Below, piece by piece: positions 1 to 6,241 of a DNA stretch of 7,371 nt. This DNA is from Methylothermaceae bacterium (lineage in GTDB: Bacteria > Pseudomonadota > Gammaproteobacteria > Methylococcales > Methylothermaceae). The DNA lies in the NCBI GenBank assembly GCA_027024125.1, contig JALVSV010000047.1, forward strand, positions 1 to 7,371. The letters are read 5' to 3'. Made by a program: the position numbers and the translations under genes. The notes under the pieces are model-generated. The model saw nothing but the letters and a program-made list of their open reading frames with translations. It did no database searches and was not told the DNA's origin. The stretch's first letter is position 1. Every line of letters begins with the position of its first letter.

Positions 1-322
1 GCTCATCCCCCATCACGCCAGCTGCTTCAGTGACGCTTGCCTGAGGAGAGATGGTCAGGACATTGCGATGACAGATATCCCCCACGCTCCGCCATGATTG
101 CTTGTGGGGGACATATTCATACACCCCGTGGACCATGTTCAGCAACCAGCGGGGTAACACAATAAGAATCGCCACGATGAAGACTTCGGCCAGAGGAATC
201 CCAGGAGTCACCTCGTCGAGGATCATGAAAATGAAAATCCACAGTATGGCCCTGCTCCGATAAGACCGTTTTTTCCTGGGCTTTCCGGCTCGTTTCTTCT
301 TGGCTAAATCCCGCCTGGCCAT
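1..322 (-). CDS. Partial CBS-domain protein with basic N-terminus and membrane segment (3' end beyond the window)
   Basis: Reading the minus strand from an ATG at 322 gives 107 open codons that run off the window edge, so the C-terminus is missing. Residues 1-24 are very basic (RRDLAKKKRAGKPRKKR). Residues 25-66 are strongly hydrophobic, with a short break at DEVTPG, suggesting one or two membrane segments. From about residue 79 the sequence SVGDICHRNVLTISPQASV followed by TEAAGVM matches the opening of a CBS domain, a module that usually binds adenosine nucleotides and senses energy state. The start is supported by AGGAG at 332-336 with a 9-base spacer. The gene is divergent from feoA. The CBS opening is what I see. 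A regulatory or transport role is only inferred, and the missing C-terminus would decide what the protein is. Confidence 0.72.
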   Translation of the reverse strand, partial: MARRDLAKKKRAGKPRKKRSYRSRAILWIFIFMILDEVTPGIPLAEVFIVAILIVLPRWLLNMVHGVYEYVPHKQSWRSVGDICHRNVLTISPQASVTEAAGVMGDE

Positions 323-331
323 TCTTGTTGT

Positions 332-336
332 CTCCT
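332..336 (-). promoter_or_regulatory. Ribosome binding site of the CBS-domain gene
   Basis: On the minus strand AGGAG lies 9 bases before the ATG at 322. It is a near-consensus Shine-Dalgarno sequence and fixes the start of the partial gene. Confidence 0.6.
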
Positions 337-359
337 GAGGATATTGGAACCTATAACGT

Positions 360-411
360 CCTTGAGTTTCCAAGGGATGGGAGTATTTTAATGTTTTTAT
401 CAAGGGATCGG
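360..411. repeat. Short inverted repeat plus direct repeat of CAAGGGAT
   Basis: CCTTG (360-364) and CAAGG (371-375) form a perfect 5-bp inverted repeat with a 6-base spacer. CAAGGGAT at 371-378 recurs at 401-408, exactly 30 bp away, and both copies continue with similar bases (GG and CGG). A 30-bp spacing is close to three helical turns, so this could be a pair of protein-binding half-sites. It is short enough to be chance. The first copy overlaps the stretch just before the ribosome-binding site of the small ORF at 391. Confidence 0.25.
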
Positions 412-684
412 AAATCGGATCCGTTTGTCCTGGTGATACCCGGCCATGTCAGCCTCCACCTGCAGGACGCTGTCATCTTTTCAAGTCGGGAAAGGTGGTC
501 TGCCTGGAAAAACGCCGTTGTCAACTATTCTACTTTCCCTGTAACGTTTCAACAGCTCTGCCCAGAGGCGAATTTTTATAATGACGTGGTCCTGTGCCCT
601 CTGCCATACGATTGCTTATTTCCCGATACCATGTATGGACATCCCTACGATTACAAACTACAATCATTCTCATTAACAAAATGA
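391..684 (+). CDS. Possible small hypothetical protein upstream of feoA
   Basis: I do not recognise this 97-aa ORF. In its favour, GGGAG at 379-383 lies 7 bases before the ATG at 391, and its stop forms an ATGA overlap with the feoA ATG at 681, as at the next two junctions. The amino-acid mix is ordinary, with three Cys in the second half and no signal peptide or membrane segment. The frame stays open back to a TTG at 325, but that longer start has no ribosome-binding site and overlaps the upstream region of the divergent gene. Against it, the last third lies over a good promoter and Fur-like site, codon use is less GC-biased at third positions than in feoB, and no known family is evident. 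It may be a real leader protein coupled to feoA, or a chance ORF. Confidence 0.3.
   Translation: MFLSRDRKSDPFVLVIPGHVSLHLQDAVIFSSRERWSAWKNAVVNYSTFPVTFQQLCPEANFYNDVVLCPLPYDCLFPDTMYGHPYDYKLQSFSLTK
636..664 (+). promoter_or_regulatory. Predicted sigma-70 promoter of the feo operon
   Basis: TGGACA (636-641) matches the -35 consensus TTGACA at 5 of 6 bases. TACAAT (659-664) matches the -10 consensus TATAAT at 5 of 6. The spacer is the optimal 17 bp. Transcription would begin near 671, giving a leader of only about 10 bases to the ATG at 681 or about 22 to the ATG at 693. The -10 box lies inside the Fur-like sequence, the usual geometry for repression by Fe-Fur. Confidence 0.5.
659..677. promoter_or_regulatory. 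Fur-box-like operator upstream of feoA
   Basis: The 19-bp sequence TACAATCATTCTCATTAAC reads GTTAATGAGAATGATTGTA on the other strand. That matches the Fur consensus GATAATGATAATCATTATC at 14 of 19 positions, with the AATGAGAATGATT core common in real Fur sites. It covers the predicted -10 box of the feo promoter. Fur repression of feo is well established in enterobacteria and many relatives. Here it is inferred from sequence and position only. Confidence 0.5.
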
Positions 685-917
685 GTCATACCATGGTACC
701 AACCCCATTGAACACCATTCCCCCTGGCCATCATATCCTGATCGCTCAAGTTCCAGCTCGGTTCCATAAACGTTTGCTCAGTCTGGGACTGCCTCCAGGC
801 ACCCGTTTGACCGTACTTCGCAACCGTAATGGCGCCGTCGTCATAGGCCGACATCAAAACCGTATGGCTATCGGACGCCATCTGGCTGCACAGATCCTGG
901 TACAAGAGGCCCAATGA
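681..917 (+). CDS. feoA: FeoA, ferrous iron transport accessory protein
   Basis: FeoA is a small cytoplasmic SH3-like (beta-barrel) protein that works with the FeoB transporter and is required for full Fe(II) uptake. Starting at 681 it has 78 aa, close to the 75 aa of E. coli FeoA. The family pattern is clear: an early IPPGHH turn, then RLLSLGLPPGTRLTVL, and a late MAIGRHLAAQILV strand where FeoA proteins have the conserved alanine and hydrophobic pattern. Two starts are possible. The ATG at 681 overlaps the upstream small ORF by ATGA but has no Shine-Dalgarno sequence. The ATG at 693 (74 aa) has a weak TGAG 7 bases before it. A longer frame from 594 runs through the promoter and is unlikely. 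The stop overlaps the feoB start (ATGA, 914-917), implying translational coupling. Confidence 0.88.
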   Translation: MSHTMVPTPLNTIPPGHHILIAQVPARFHKRLLSLGLPPGTRLTVLRNRNGAVVIGRHQNRMAIGRHLAAQILVQEAQ

Positions 918-3244
918 GCATCCATACCATCGCCTTGATTGGCAACCCCAATTCCGGCAAGACATCCCTGTTCAACATCCTCACAGGCACCCGCCAACGC
1001 ACCGGAAACTGGCCGGGCGTCACAGTTGAACGCAAGGAAGGTCAATGCCGGTTTCGCAATGATCGTTTTCAGGTCATCGATCTACCTGGCACCTACTCCC
1101 TCGATCCCGAAGAAACTTCGACCGACGAGCGCATCGCCAGGGACTTTCTGCTCTCCCACCAGGCCGATGTCATCGTCAACATCGTCGATACCACGCATTT
1201 GGAACGCGCTCTTTACCTGACCTTACAGCTCCTCGAAACCGAAGTGCCACAGGTTCTCGTACTCAATATGATGGATATGGCCGGACGTCAAGGGATAGAA
1301 GTGGACATCGAGGCGCTGAGCACCATCCTGGGGATACCGGTGGTTCCCCTGGTCGCCAGGAAAGGGTTCGGAATCGATACCCTTTTGGAAGCCATTGCCA
1401 AACAGGCGCAGAACCCAGGTTGTCCCAAACAGGCCATTTCCTACCCCCAACTGGAACAGGCAATCGCCCCCCTGGAAAAAGAACTGGCTGAACACGTTCC
1501 CGGGCTACCCTCACGCTGGTTGGCGGTTCACCTCCTTTGTGGCCACCCTTCCCCCCGACCGTTGCCAGATGAAGTCGAGCGTCTCGTTGGGCAAATCCGC
1601 CACAAGATCCCAGGGGAGATTGATCTATTGATTGCCGACACCCGCTACCGCTGCGCCCAGACTATCGCCCAGACGGTCTTGCGGCGTCATCACCCGGATC
1701 ATGTCGCAGCGTCCGACCATATCGATGCCATCGTTTTGAACCGTTGGCTGGGCATCCCTGTATTCCTGCTGGCCATGTACCTGATGTTCACCTTCACCAT
1801 CAACTTCGGCGGTGCCTTGGTGGATTTTTTCGATCAGACAGCCGGCGCGCTCTTTGTCGAAGGCTTCAGATCACTGCTCCAGGCTGGGAATATTCCCGCC
1901 TGGTTGCAGGTGTTTCTTGCCGATGGCCTCGGTGGAGGCCTTCAGGTGGTCGCCACCTTCATACCCATCATCGGTTTTCTCTATCTGTTCCTCACCTTTC
2001 TCGAGGATTCAGGCTACATGGCCCGGGCCGCCTTCATCATGGATCGCCTGATGACACGATTGGGGCTGCCCGGCAAGGCATTCGTTCCATTGATCGTGGG
2101 GTTCGGTTGCAACGTTCCTGCCATCATGGCAGCACGAACCCTGGAAGGCGAACGCGAACGGATCCTGACGGTCATGATGGCTCCTTTCATGTCGTGTGGG
2201 GCAAGGCTCGCCGTCTACGCTCTGTTTGCCGCCGCATTTTTCCCCGATGGCGGTCAAAATCTGGTGTTTGCACTTTATCTGATCGGTATCCTGGCAGCGA
2301 TGTTGACCGCCTTCCTGCTCAAGACCACTCTGCTTCCCGGAGAACCCGAAGCCTTGTTGATGGACCTGCCCTCCTACCAGTGGCCAAGCTTACGCAATCT
2401 GCTGTTGCATAGCTGGTTGCGGTTGAAAGGTTTCGTCACCGATGCTGGCAAATACATCATTGTGATGGTCATGGTGGTCAATGTATTCAATGCCTGGAGC
2501 ACCGATGGCAGGTTTGGAGACGTGGCGCCTGAGGACTCCATGCTCAGTGCCGCCGCCCGTACCCTCACCCCTGCATTCGAACCTTTGGGGATCAGTGAGG
2601 ATAATTGGCCGGCCACGGTAGGCATCATGACAGGTGTGTTGGCCAAGGAGGTCGTCGTCGGCACTTTGGACGCCCTCTATTCCCGCCTGGACCAGCCAAT
2701 CGCTTCAGACACCGGGGAATTTGATCTTCTCGCCTCACTCAAGGTGGCGTTAGCCACCATCCCGACCAATCTGGCCGATGCCTTCGACAATCTGGCAGAT
2801 CCACTGGGGCTGGGCATCCTGGATACCAGCGAAGACCTGGAACAGGCCGCTGCGGCACAGGAGGTCCATGGCGCCACCTTCGGCGCCATGGTTCAACATT
2901 TCGACGGCCGTCAGGGAGCGTTCGCCTATCTGCTGTTCATTCTGCTGTATGCCCCCTGTGTCGCCGCCACCGCCACAATCCGCCGTGAAACGGGTAGTGG
3001 CTGGATGCTGTTCGCTCTCGCCTGGACCACAGGTCTTGCCTATGGCTGTGCCACTTTCTATTATCAGGTTGTCACCTTTTCCCGCCATCCGTTTCAGTCT
3101 TCCGCCTGGATGCTGGCGATTGCGCTGACGCTGATAATCTTCTGGTTCAGTCTCAAGATACGCGCCCGCCACACCACGCCGCCCTCGATCACAGCCACAG
3201 GCAATGGTGGCCCGGGCTTCATCCACCGAAGTTGTTGCAAATGA
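914..3244 (+). CDS. feoB: FeoB, ferrous iron transporter with GTPase domain
   Basis: FeoB is the inner-membrane Fe(II) importer, and its 776 aa is near the E. coli length of 773. The N-terminal G domain is complete: G1 GNPNSGKT (10-17), a G2 region NWPGVTV (32-38), G3 DLPG (56-59), G4 NMMD (118-121) and a G5-like VARKG (147-151), followed by a helical regulatory region to about 270. The membrane domain starts near 277. It carries the conserved Gate motifs GCNVPAIMAAR (Cys399) and MAPFMSCGARLAVY (Cys428), then GVLAKEVVVGTL (574-585) and YAPCVAAT (Cys682). The cytoplasmic tail ends in Cys774-Cys775-Lys, like the cysteine-bearing tail of E. coli FeoB. The ATG at 914 overlaps the feoA stop and is preceded by AGAGG at 905-909. 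No frameshift or missing key motif is seen. Confidence 0.97.
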   Translation: MSIHTIALIGNPNSGKTSLFNILTGTRQRTGNWPGVTVERKEGQCRFRNDRFQVIDLPGTYSLDPEETSTDERIARDFLLSHQADVIVNIVDTTHLERALYLTLQLLETEVPQVLVLNMMDMAGRQGIEVDIEALSTILGIPVVPLVARKGFGIDTLLEAIAKQAQNPGCPKQAISYPQLEQAIAPLEKELAEHVPGLPSRWLAVHLLCGHPSPRPLPDEVERLVGQIRHKIPGEIDLLIADTRYRCAQTIAQTVLRRHHPDHVAASDHIDAIVLNRWLGIPVFLLAMYLMFTFTINFGGALVDFFDQTAGALFVEGFRSLLQAGNIPAWLQVFLADGLGGGLQVVATFIPIIGFLYLFLTFLEDSGYMARAAFIMDRLMTRLGLPGKAFVPLIVGFGCNVPAIMAARTLEGERERILTVMMAPFMSCGARLAVYALFAAAFFPDGGQNLVFALYLIGILAAMLTAFLLKTTLLPGEPEALLMDLPSYQWPSLRNLLLHSWLRLKGFVTDAGKYIIVMVMVVNVFNAWSTDGRFGDVAPEDSMLSAAARTLTPAFEPLGISEDNWPATVGIMTGVLAKEVVVGTLDALYSRLDQPIASDTGEFDLLASLKVALATIPTNLADAFDNLADPLGLGILDTSEDLEQAAAAQEVHGATFGAMVQHFDGRQGAFAYLLFILLYAPCVAATATIRRETGSGWMLFALAWTTGLAYGCATFYYQVVTFSRHPFQSSAWMLAIALTLIIFWFSLKIRARHTTPPSITATGNGGPGFIHRSCCK

Positions 3245-3513
3245 TCCTGGAACTGCGTGACCTGTTACGGCGCCATGGACAGATCCCCCTCAGGGAACTG
3301 TCTGCAGAATTACATATCGATCCCGAAACCACCCGCACGATGCTGCGTCGATTCATCAAACAAGGTCAGGTGGAAAAACTTCCTGAAGGCACACTGTGTG
3401 CGGGTGGCTGCCGGTTGTGCCCAGCCGAACACATTGAAATCTATCGTTGGATTGGAGAAAATGGGCAGTCTGAACTACAGAGTCATCAAGGGATTTCGTC
3501 ATGCACCCACTGA
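3241..3513 (+). CDS. feoC: FeoC-type winged-helix protein
   Basis: FeoC is a small winged-helix protein found behind feoB in gammaproteobacteria. It binds FeoB in the cytoplasm, protects it from proteolysis in enterobacteria, and often carries an oxygen-sensitive [4Fe-4S] cluster. This 90-aa protein begins with the usual MILELRDLL, then a helix-turn-helix (LRELSAELHIDPETTRTML, about 17-35) and RRFIKQGQVEKL as the recognition and wing region. The wing holds Cys53, Cys57 and Cys60 (CAGGCRLCP) and then EIYRW (66-70). Klebsiella FeoC has four clustered Cys, and the fourth appears to be absent here. The ATG at 3241 overlaps the feoB stop by ATGA. A TTG at 3232 would add three residues but is less likely. 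The last residues overlap the next gene. I assign it from position, length and motif. Confidence 0.82.
   Translation: MILELRDLLRRHGQIPLRELSAELHIDPETTRTMLRRFIKQGQVEKLPEGTLCAGGCRLCPAEHIEIYRWIGENGQSELQSHQGISSCTH
3488..3493 (+). promoter_or_regulatory. Ribosome binding site of the P460 gene, inside feoC
   Basis: AAGGGA lies 7 bases before the ATG at 3501 and within the feoC coding sequence. It is a good Shine-Dalgarno match and supports the 13-base overlap of the two genes as a true start. Confidence 0.5.
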
Positions 3514-3983
3514 TCACCCTGCTGCTGGCAGCCACCTTCATCCCGGCCATGGCCGCCGCACCGCCCTCTTCCAACGGTATTCCCCTGCCGGGCAATTATA
3601 AATTCTGGCGTCTGATTGGAGTCTCTCATCGGGATGACAATACCTCCTTGCGCGCCATCGTGGGTAACACCACCGCCATGACCGCAATCCATCAAGGCAG
3701 AACCGATCCCTGGCCCGACGGCACGATTTTGGGAAAACTGGTTTGGAAAGACAGCAAGCATCCCCTTTGGGATGCCGCCATAGTCCCAGGAAAGCTGTCG
3801 CATATCGAATTTATGGTCAAGGACAGCAGCAAATTCGCCAGGACAGGCGGTTGGGGCTTCGCCAGATGGGTCGGAATGGAACTCAAACCCCTGGACAACG
3901 AAGGCGGGAAACCCTGTTTCGAGTGCCACAAGGCGGCCTCCAAAAACGATTACGTCTTCACCCGGCCGGCAGCCCTGCCCTGA
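3501..3983 (+). CDS. Periplasmic cytochrome P460 family protein
   Basis: This 160-aa protein has a signal peptide: a hydrophobic stretch (LITLLLAATFIPAM) and an Ala-X-Ala cleavage site near residues 16-20. The mature part follows the cytochrome P460 pattern: NYKFWRLIGVSH (32-43), LRAIVGN (50-56), PWPDGTILGKLVW (70-82), EFMVKDSSKFARTGGWGF (103-120), and a C-terminal c-type haem site CFECH (139-143) followed by NDYVFTRP. Known family members bind one haem, and true P460s have a lysine cross-linked to the haem and oxidise hydroxylamine, while related cytochrome c'-beta proteins bind NO. Lys79 sits where I would place that lysine. The gene overlaps feoC by 13 bases, so it is likely the fourth gene of the feo operon. 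Its 3' end overlaps glcF, on the other strand, by 34 bp. Family assignment is firm. Substrate is not known. Confidence 0.87.
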   Translation: MHPLITLLLAATFIPAMAAAPPSSNGIPLPGNYKFWRLIGVSHRDDNTSLRAIVGNTTAMTAIHQGRTDPWPDGTILGKLVWKDSKHPLWDAAIVPGKLSHIEFMVKDSSKFARTGGWGFARWVGMELKPLDNEGGKPCFECHKAASKNDYVFTRPAALP

Positions 3984-5185
3984 AAGTCAAGCAGTTCAAG
4001 CCAATGTTGAACCGGTTGCCTGGTTACCGGCGCCAGATGCAACATACAACCGATATTGGCGCTGGCAATGATATCCGGATCGCCCGCTTCCAATGCGGTG
4101 ACCTTGTTGTTCCGCAACTGTCTGGCCAAACCGGCTTGCAGGATCGAATAGGTTCCCGCAGAACCACAACACAGATGACTATCGGTCACAGGCGTCAATT
4201 CAAACCCCAATTCCTGCAGGATCGATTCCACCACACCCTTCAATCGCAGACCATGCTGCAATGTGCAAGGAGATTGAAAAGCGACTCTGGTGGGCCTTAT
4301 TACTTTTAATCCGGTCAGATCCTCCCCCGCCAGAATCTCGGCTGGATCACGTGCCAGAGTCGAAATTTTCCTGGCTTTCCCGGCGTAGTCTGGGTCGTCT
4401 GCAAGCAGCCTACCGTATTCTTTCACCGTCACCCCACATCCGGATGCCGTCACCACAATGGCCTCAACCCCTGCCTCCACGTGGGGCCACCAGGCATCGA
4501 TATTGCGACGCATGAATTCCAGACCTTCCCTGTGGGCCCCAAGGTGATAGCTCAGGGCACCGCAACAACCGGCTTCAGGAACCTGGATCAGACTGATACC
4601 CAGACGATCAAACACCCTGGCAGCGGACTGATTGATGTGGAAAGCGACGAGATTCTGAACACACCCATCGAGCACCACCATGCGCCGCCTATGACGTGAC
4701 TTTGGCCAGGAATGTTTTTTTTCACCGGCACCCAAAATCACCTTCAATGAAGAAGGCAGCACGGCTTTCATTTTATGGGCCAAACGATAAAAAGGGCGCA
4801 ATCTTTCAGGGTAGGGCAGCCAGAATCGCAATACATGGCGTAACACTCTTTGGCCCAGTGGACGTGTGACTTCTTTTTCCACCACGCCACGACCAAAATC
4901 CAACAAAATGCCGTATTGCACTCCCGATGGACAGGTGGTCTCACAGGCCCGGCAGGTCAGGCATCGATCCAGGTGTTTCTGGATGTTGGAGGTGGGACGC
5001 CCCCCTTCCAGCAAATCCTTTATCTGATAAATACGTCCCCGGGGGCCATCCAGTTCATCCCCCAACAACTGATAAGTAGGGCAAGTGGCGTTGCAGAATC
5101 CACAATGAACACAGGCACGGATAATCTCTGCTGCCGACCTGCCTCCCCCGGTCGAACCGATAGGGCCTTGAAGCCGTACCTGCAC
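3950..5185 (-). CDS. glcF: Glycolate oxidase iron-sulfur subunit GlcF
   Basis: GlcF is the electron-transfer subunit of glycolate oxidase and takes electrons from the flavin subunits towards the respiratory chain. It has 411 aa (E. coli about 407). Two ferredoxin-type [4Fe-4S] motifs are intact: CVHCGFCNATCP (Cys25, 28, 31, 35) and CLTCRACETTCP (Cys75, 78, 81, 85). Two CCG domains follow, with CCG at 207-209 and 339-341 and supporting Cys at 175, 250, 307 and 380, as in the heterodisulfide-reductase-like subunits of this family. The GTG start at 5185 shares one base with the glcE stop (TAGTG) and is preceded by AGGA with a 6-base spacer, so translation is probably coupled. It is the last gene of glcDEF. 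Its 3' end lies inside the P460 gene on the other strand. Confidence 0.95.
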   Translation of the reverse strand: MQVRLQGPIGSTGGGRSAAEIIRACVHCGFCNATCPTYQLLGDELDGPRGRIYQIKDLLEGGRPTSNIQKHLDRCLTCRACETTCPSGVQYGILLDFGRGVVEKEVTRPLGQRVLRHVLRFWLPYPERLRPFYRLAHKMKAVLPSSLKVILGAGEKKHSWPKSRHRRRMVVLDGCVQNLVAFHINQSAARVFDRLGISLIQVPEAGCCGALSYHLGAHREGLEFMRRNIDAWWPHVEAGVEAIVVTASGCGVTVKEYGRLLADDPDYAGKARKISTLARDPAEILAGEDLTGLKVIRPTRVAFQSPCTLQHGLRLKGVVESILQELGFELTPVTDSHLCCGSAGTYSILQAGLARQLRNNKVTALEAGDPDIIASANIGCMLHLAPVTRQPVQHWLELLDFQGRAAGRVKT

Positions 5186-6240
5186 TACAGGTCCTCGTAC
5201 ATACGTCCAGGGTTGAAGATACGCTGGGGATCGAAGGCCTGTTTGAGCGCCCGATGAAGCTTTGCCAGTTCTCGGGGAAGCGGTTGAAAAACCTGGTCAC
5301 GACGGCCGTGGGTGCGAAACAGGGTGGCGTGACCACCCACCGCTTGTGCAGTGCTGAATACCGCCTCTGCTGGTGCAGTGGTCCGGAGCCAGCGCTGCCC
5401 CCCTCCCCAGTCGAGCAGCCAGCGCCCGGGCAGGTCAGCCAAAGGGGAAGCCGGAGCCACTGCCAGACGCCACAAATCCGCCTCTCCCTCGTTGAAGAAG
5501 GAAAGGGTCTGCTCTCGTAGTTCACGCCAGTACCGATCCCCATCGTCGATCAGGTCACCCCCCAGTTCTTTTGCTGTCTCAGCCACTGCTGCCCCGGTTC
5601 CGCTCAAACGGATGGTCAAAAAAGGCTCTTCATAGGCAATGGCACTGAGTGGGAGCGATCTGCCCATCAGCCGGGACATTGCTTCAAGAACACCCTGGGG
5701 AGGCATCTCCAGACAAAGGGTCACCTCTCTCTCTGGCAATGGCATCACCTTGAGTGAGACCTCGAGAATCAGTCCCAGGGTACCCAGGGAACCTGCCATC
5801 ATGCGGGAGAGATCGAAACCGGCGACATTTTTCATCACCTGGCCGCCAAAGGACAACACTTCTCCTCTGCCTGTGAGGATCTTCACTCCCAGAATGAAAT
5901 CACGTACCGCACCTGTGAACGGGCGCCTTGGACCCGACAATCCCGCTGCAACCATACCGCCGACTGTAGCAGGGCCAAAGTGCGGTGGTTCAAAGCCAAG
6001 CATCTGCCCTTCCTGCATCAGGGCCTCTTCCAGCTCCATCAAGGGGGTTCCTGAACGAACCGTCACCACCAGTTCACTGGGTTGGTACTCCACGATACCC
6101 TGGTGTGAACCCACTTCCAAAACTGTCCCTATAGAATCCCGGCCATAGAAATGCTTGCTTCCTCCACCGATGATTTTCAAAGGACGCCGATCGGCGATGG
6201 CACAGGTCACCTGGTGTTGCAACTGCCGGGTCAAGTCCAT
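5185..6240 (-). CDS. glcE: Glycolate oxidase FAD-binding subunit GlcE
   Basis: GlcE is the shorter FAD-binding subunit of glycolate oxidase, related to GlcD, and both are needed for activity in E. coli. With the ATG at 6240 it has 351 aa (E. coli 350). The FAD_binding_4 (PCMH) fold is visible: KIIGGGSKHFYGR (22-34), the VRSGTPLMELEEAL strand-helix (61-74), GFEPPHFGPATVGGMVAAG with SGPRRP (82-107), RDFILG (113-118) and KNVAGFDLSRMMAGSLGTLG (137-156). The C-terminal FDPQRIFNPGRMY (337-349) is typical of the wider FAD-linked oxidase family. The frame is open upstream to 6531, but those extra residues lie over glcD and resemble nothing. The start is one base after the glcD stop (TGACATG). The Shine-Dalgarno sequence is weak (TGGAA), so coupling to glcD is likely. 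Confidence 0.93.
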   Translation of the reverse strand: MDLTRQLQHQVTCAIADRRPLKIIGGGSKHFYGRDSIGTVLEVGSHQGIVEYQPSELVVTVRSGTPLMELEEALMQEGQMLGFEPPHFGPATVGGMVAAGLSGPRRPFTGAVRDFILGVKILTGRGEVLSFGGQVMKNVAGFDLSRMMAGSLGTLGLILEVSLKVMPLPEREVTLCLEMPPQGVLEAMSRLMGRSLPLSAIAYEEPFLTIRLSGTGAAVAETAKELGGDLIDDGDRYWRELREQTLSFFNEGEADLWRLAVAPASPLADLPGRWLLDWGGGQRWLRTTAPAEAVFSTAQAVGGHATLFRTHGRRDQVFQPLPRELAKLHRALKQAFDPQRIFNPGRMYEDL

Positions 6241-6241
6241 G

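Larger units (their letters stand above)
323..680. other. Divergent intergenic region between the CBS-protein gene and feoA
   Basis: This 358-bp stretch is the only gap between confident genes and is visibly more AT-rich than its surroundings. It contains the ribosome binding site of the minus-strand CBS gene (332-336), a small inverted and direct repeat group (360-411), an unassigned 97-aa ORF starting at 391, and the promoter and Fur-like site of feoA (636-677). I found no convincing promoter for the minus-strand gene, no tRNA, no terminator and no insertion-sequence ends. TATAAC at 352-357 resembles a plus-strand -10 box but has no good -35 partner. Confidence 0.6.

Noticed and set aside
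387..403. Possible FNR site around TTAATGTTTTTATCAA
   Set aside because: Only one ATCAA half-site is present, and the other half does not match at the required spacing.
594..680. Extended N-terminus for FeoA starting at 594
   Set aside because: The added 29 residues cross the predicted promoter and Fur-like site, and the family length favours 681 or 693.
1744..2412. A 222-codon plus-strand ORF in another frame of feoB
   Set aside because: It lies wholly inside the conserved membrane domain of FeoB and is rich in Arg, His and Ser, typical of an out-of-frame reading.
2750..3226. A 158-codon minus-strand ORF opposite the 3' part of feoB
   Set aside because: The overlapping FeoB frame carries the conserved YAPC motif, and the antisense product has no recognisable features.
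3968..3979. Hairpin GGCAGCCCTGCC near the end of the P460 gene as a terminator
   Set aside because: The stem is very short and no run of T follows on either strand.
4012..4030. Inverted repeat CCGGT/ACCGG near the glcF 3' end as a terminator
   Set aside because: The stem is only 5 bp with a 9-base loop, has no T run, and lies in glcF codons.
3743..4309. A 188-codon plus-strand ORF running through the end of the P460 gene into glcF
   Set aside because: It is out of frame with P460 and antisense to the conserved second CCG domain of GlcF.
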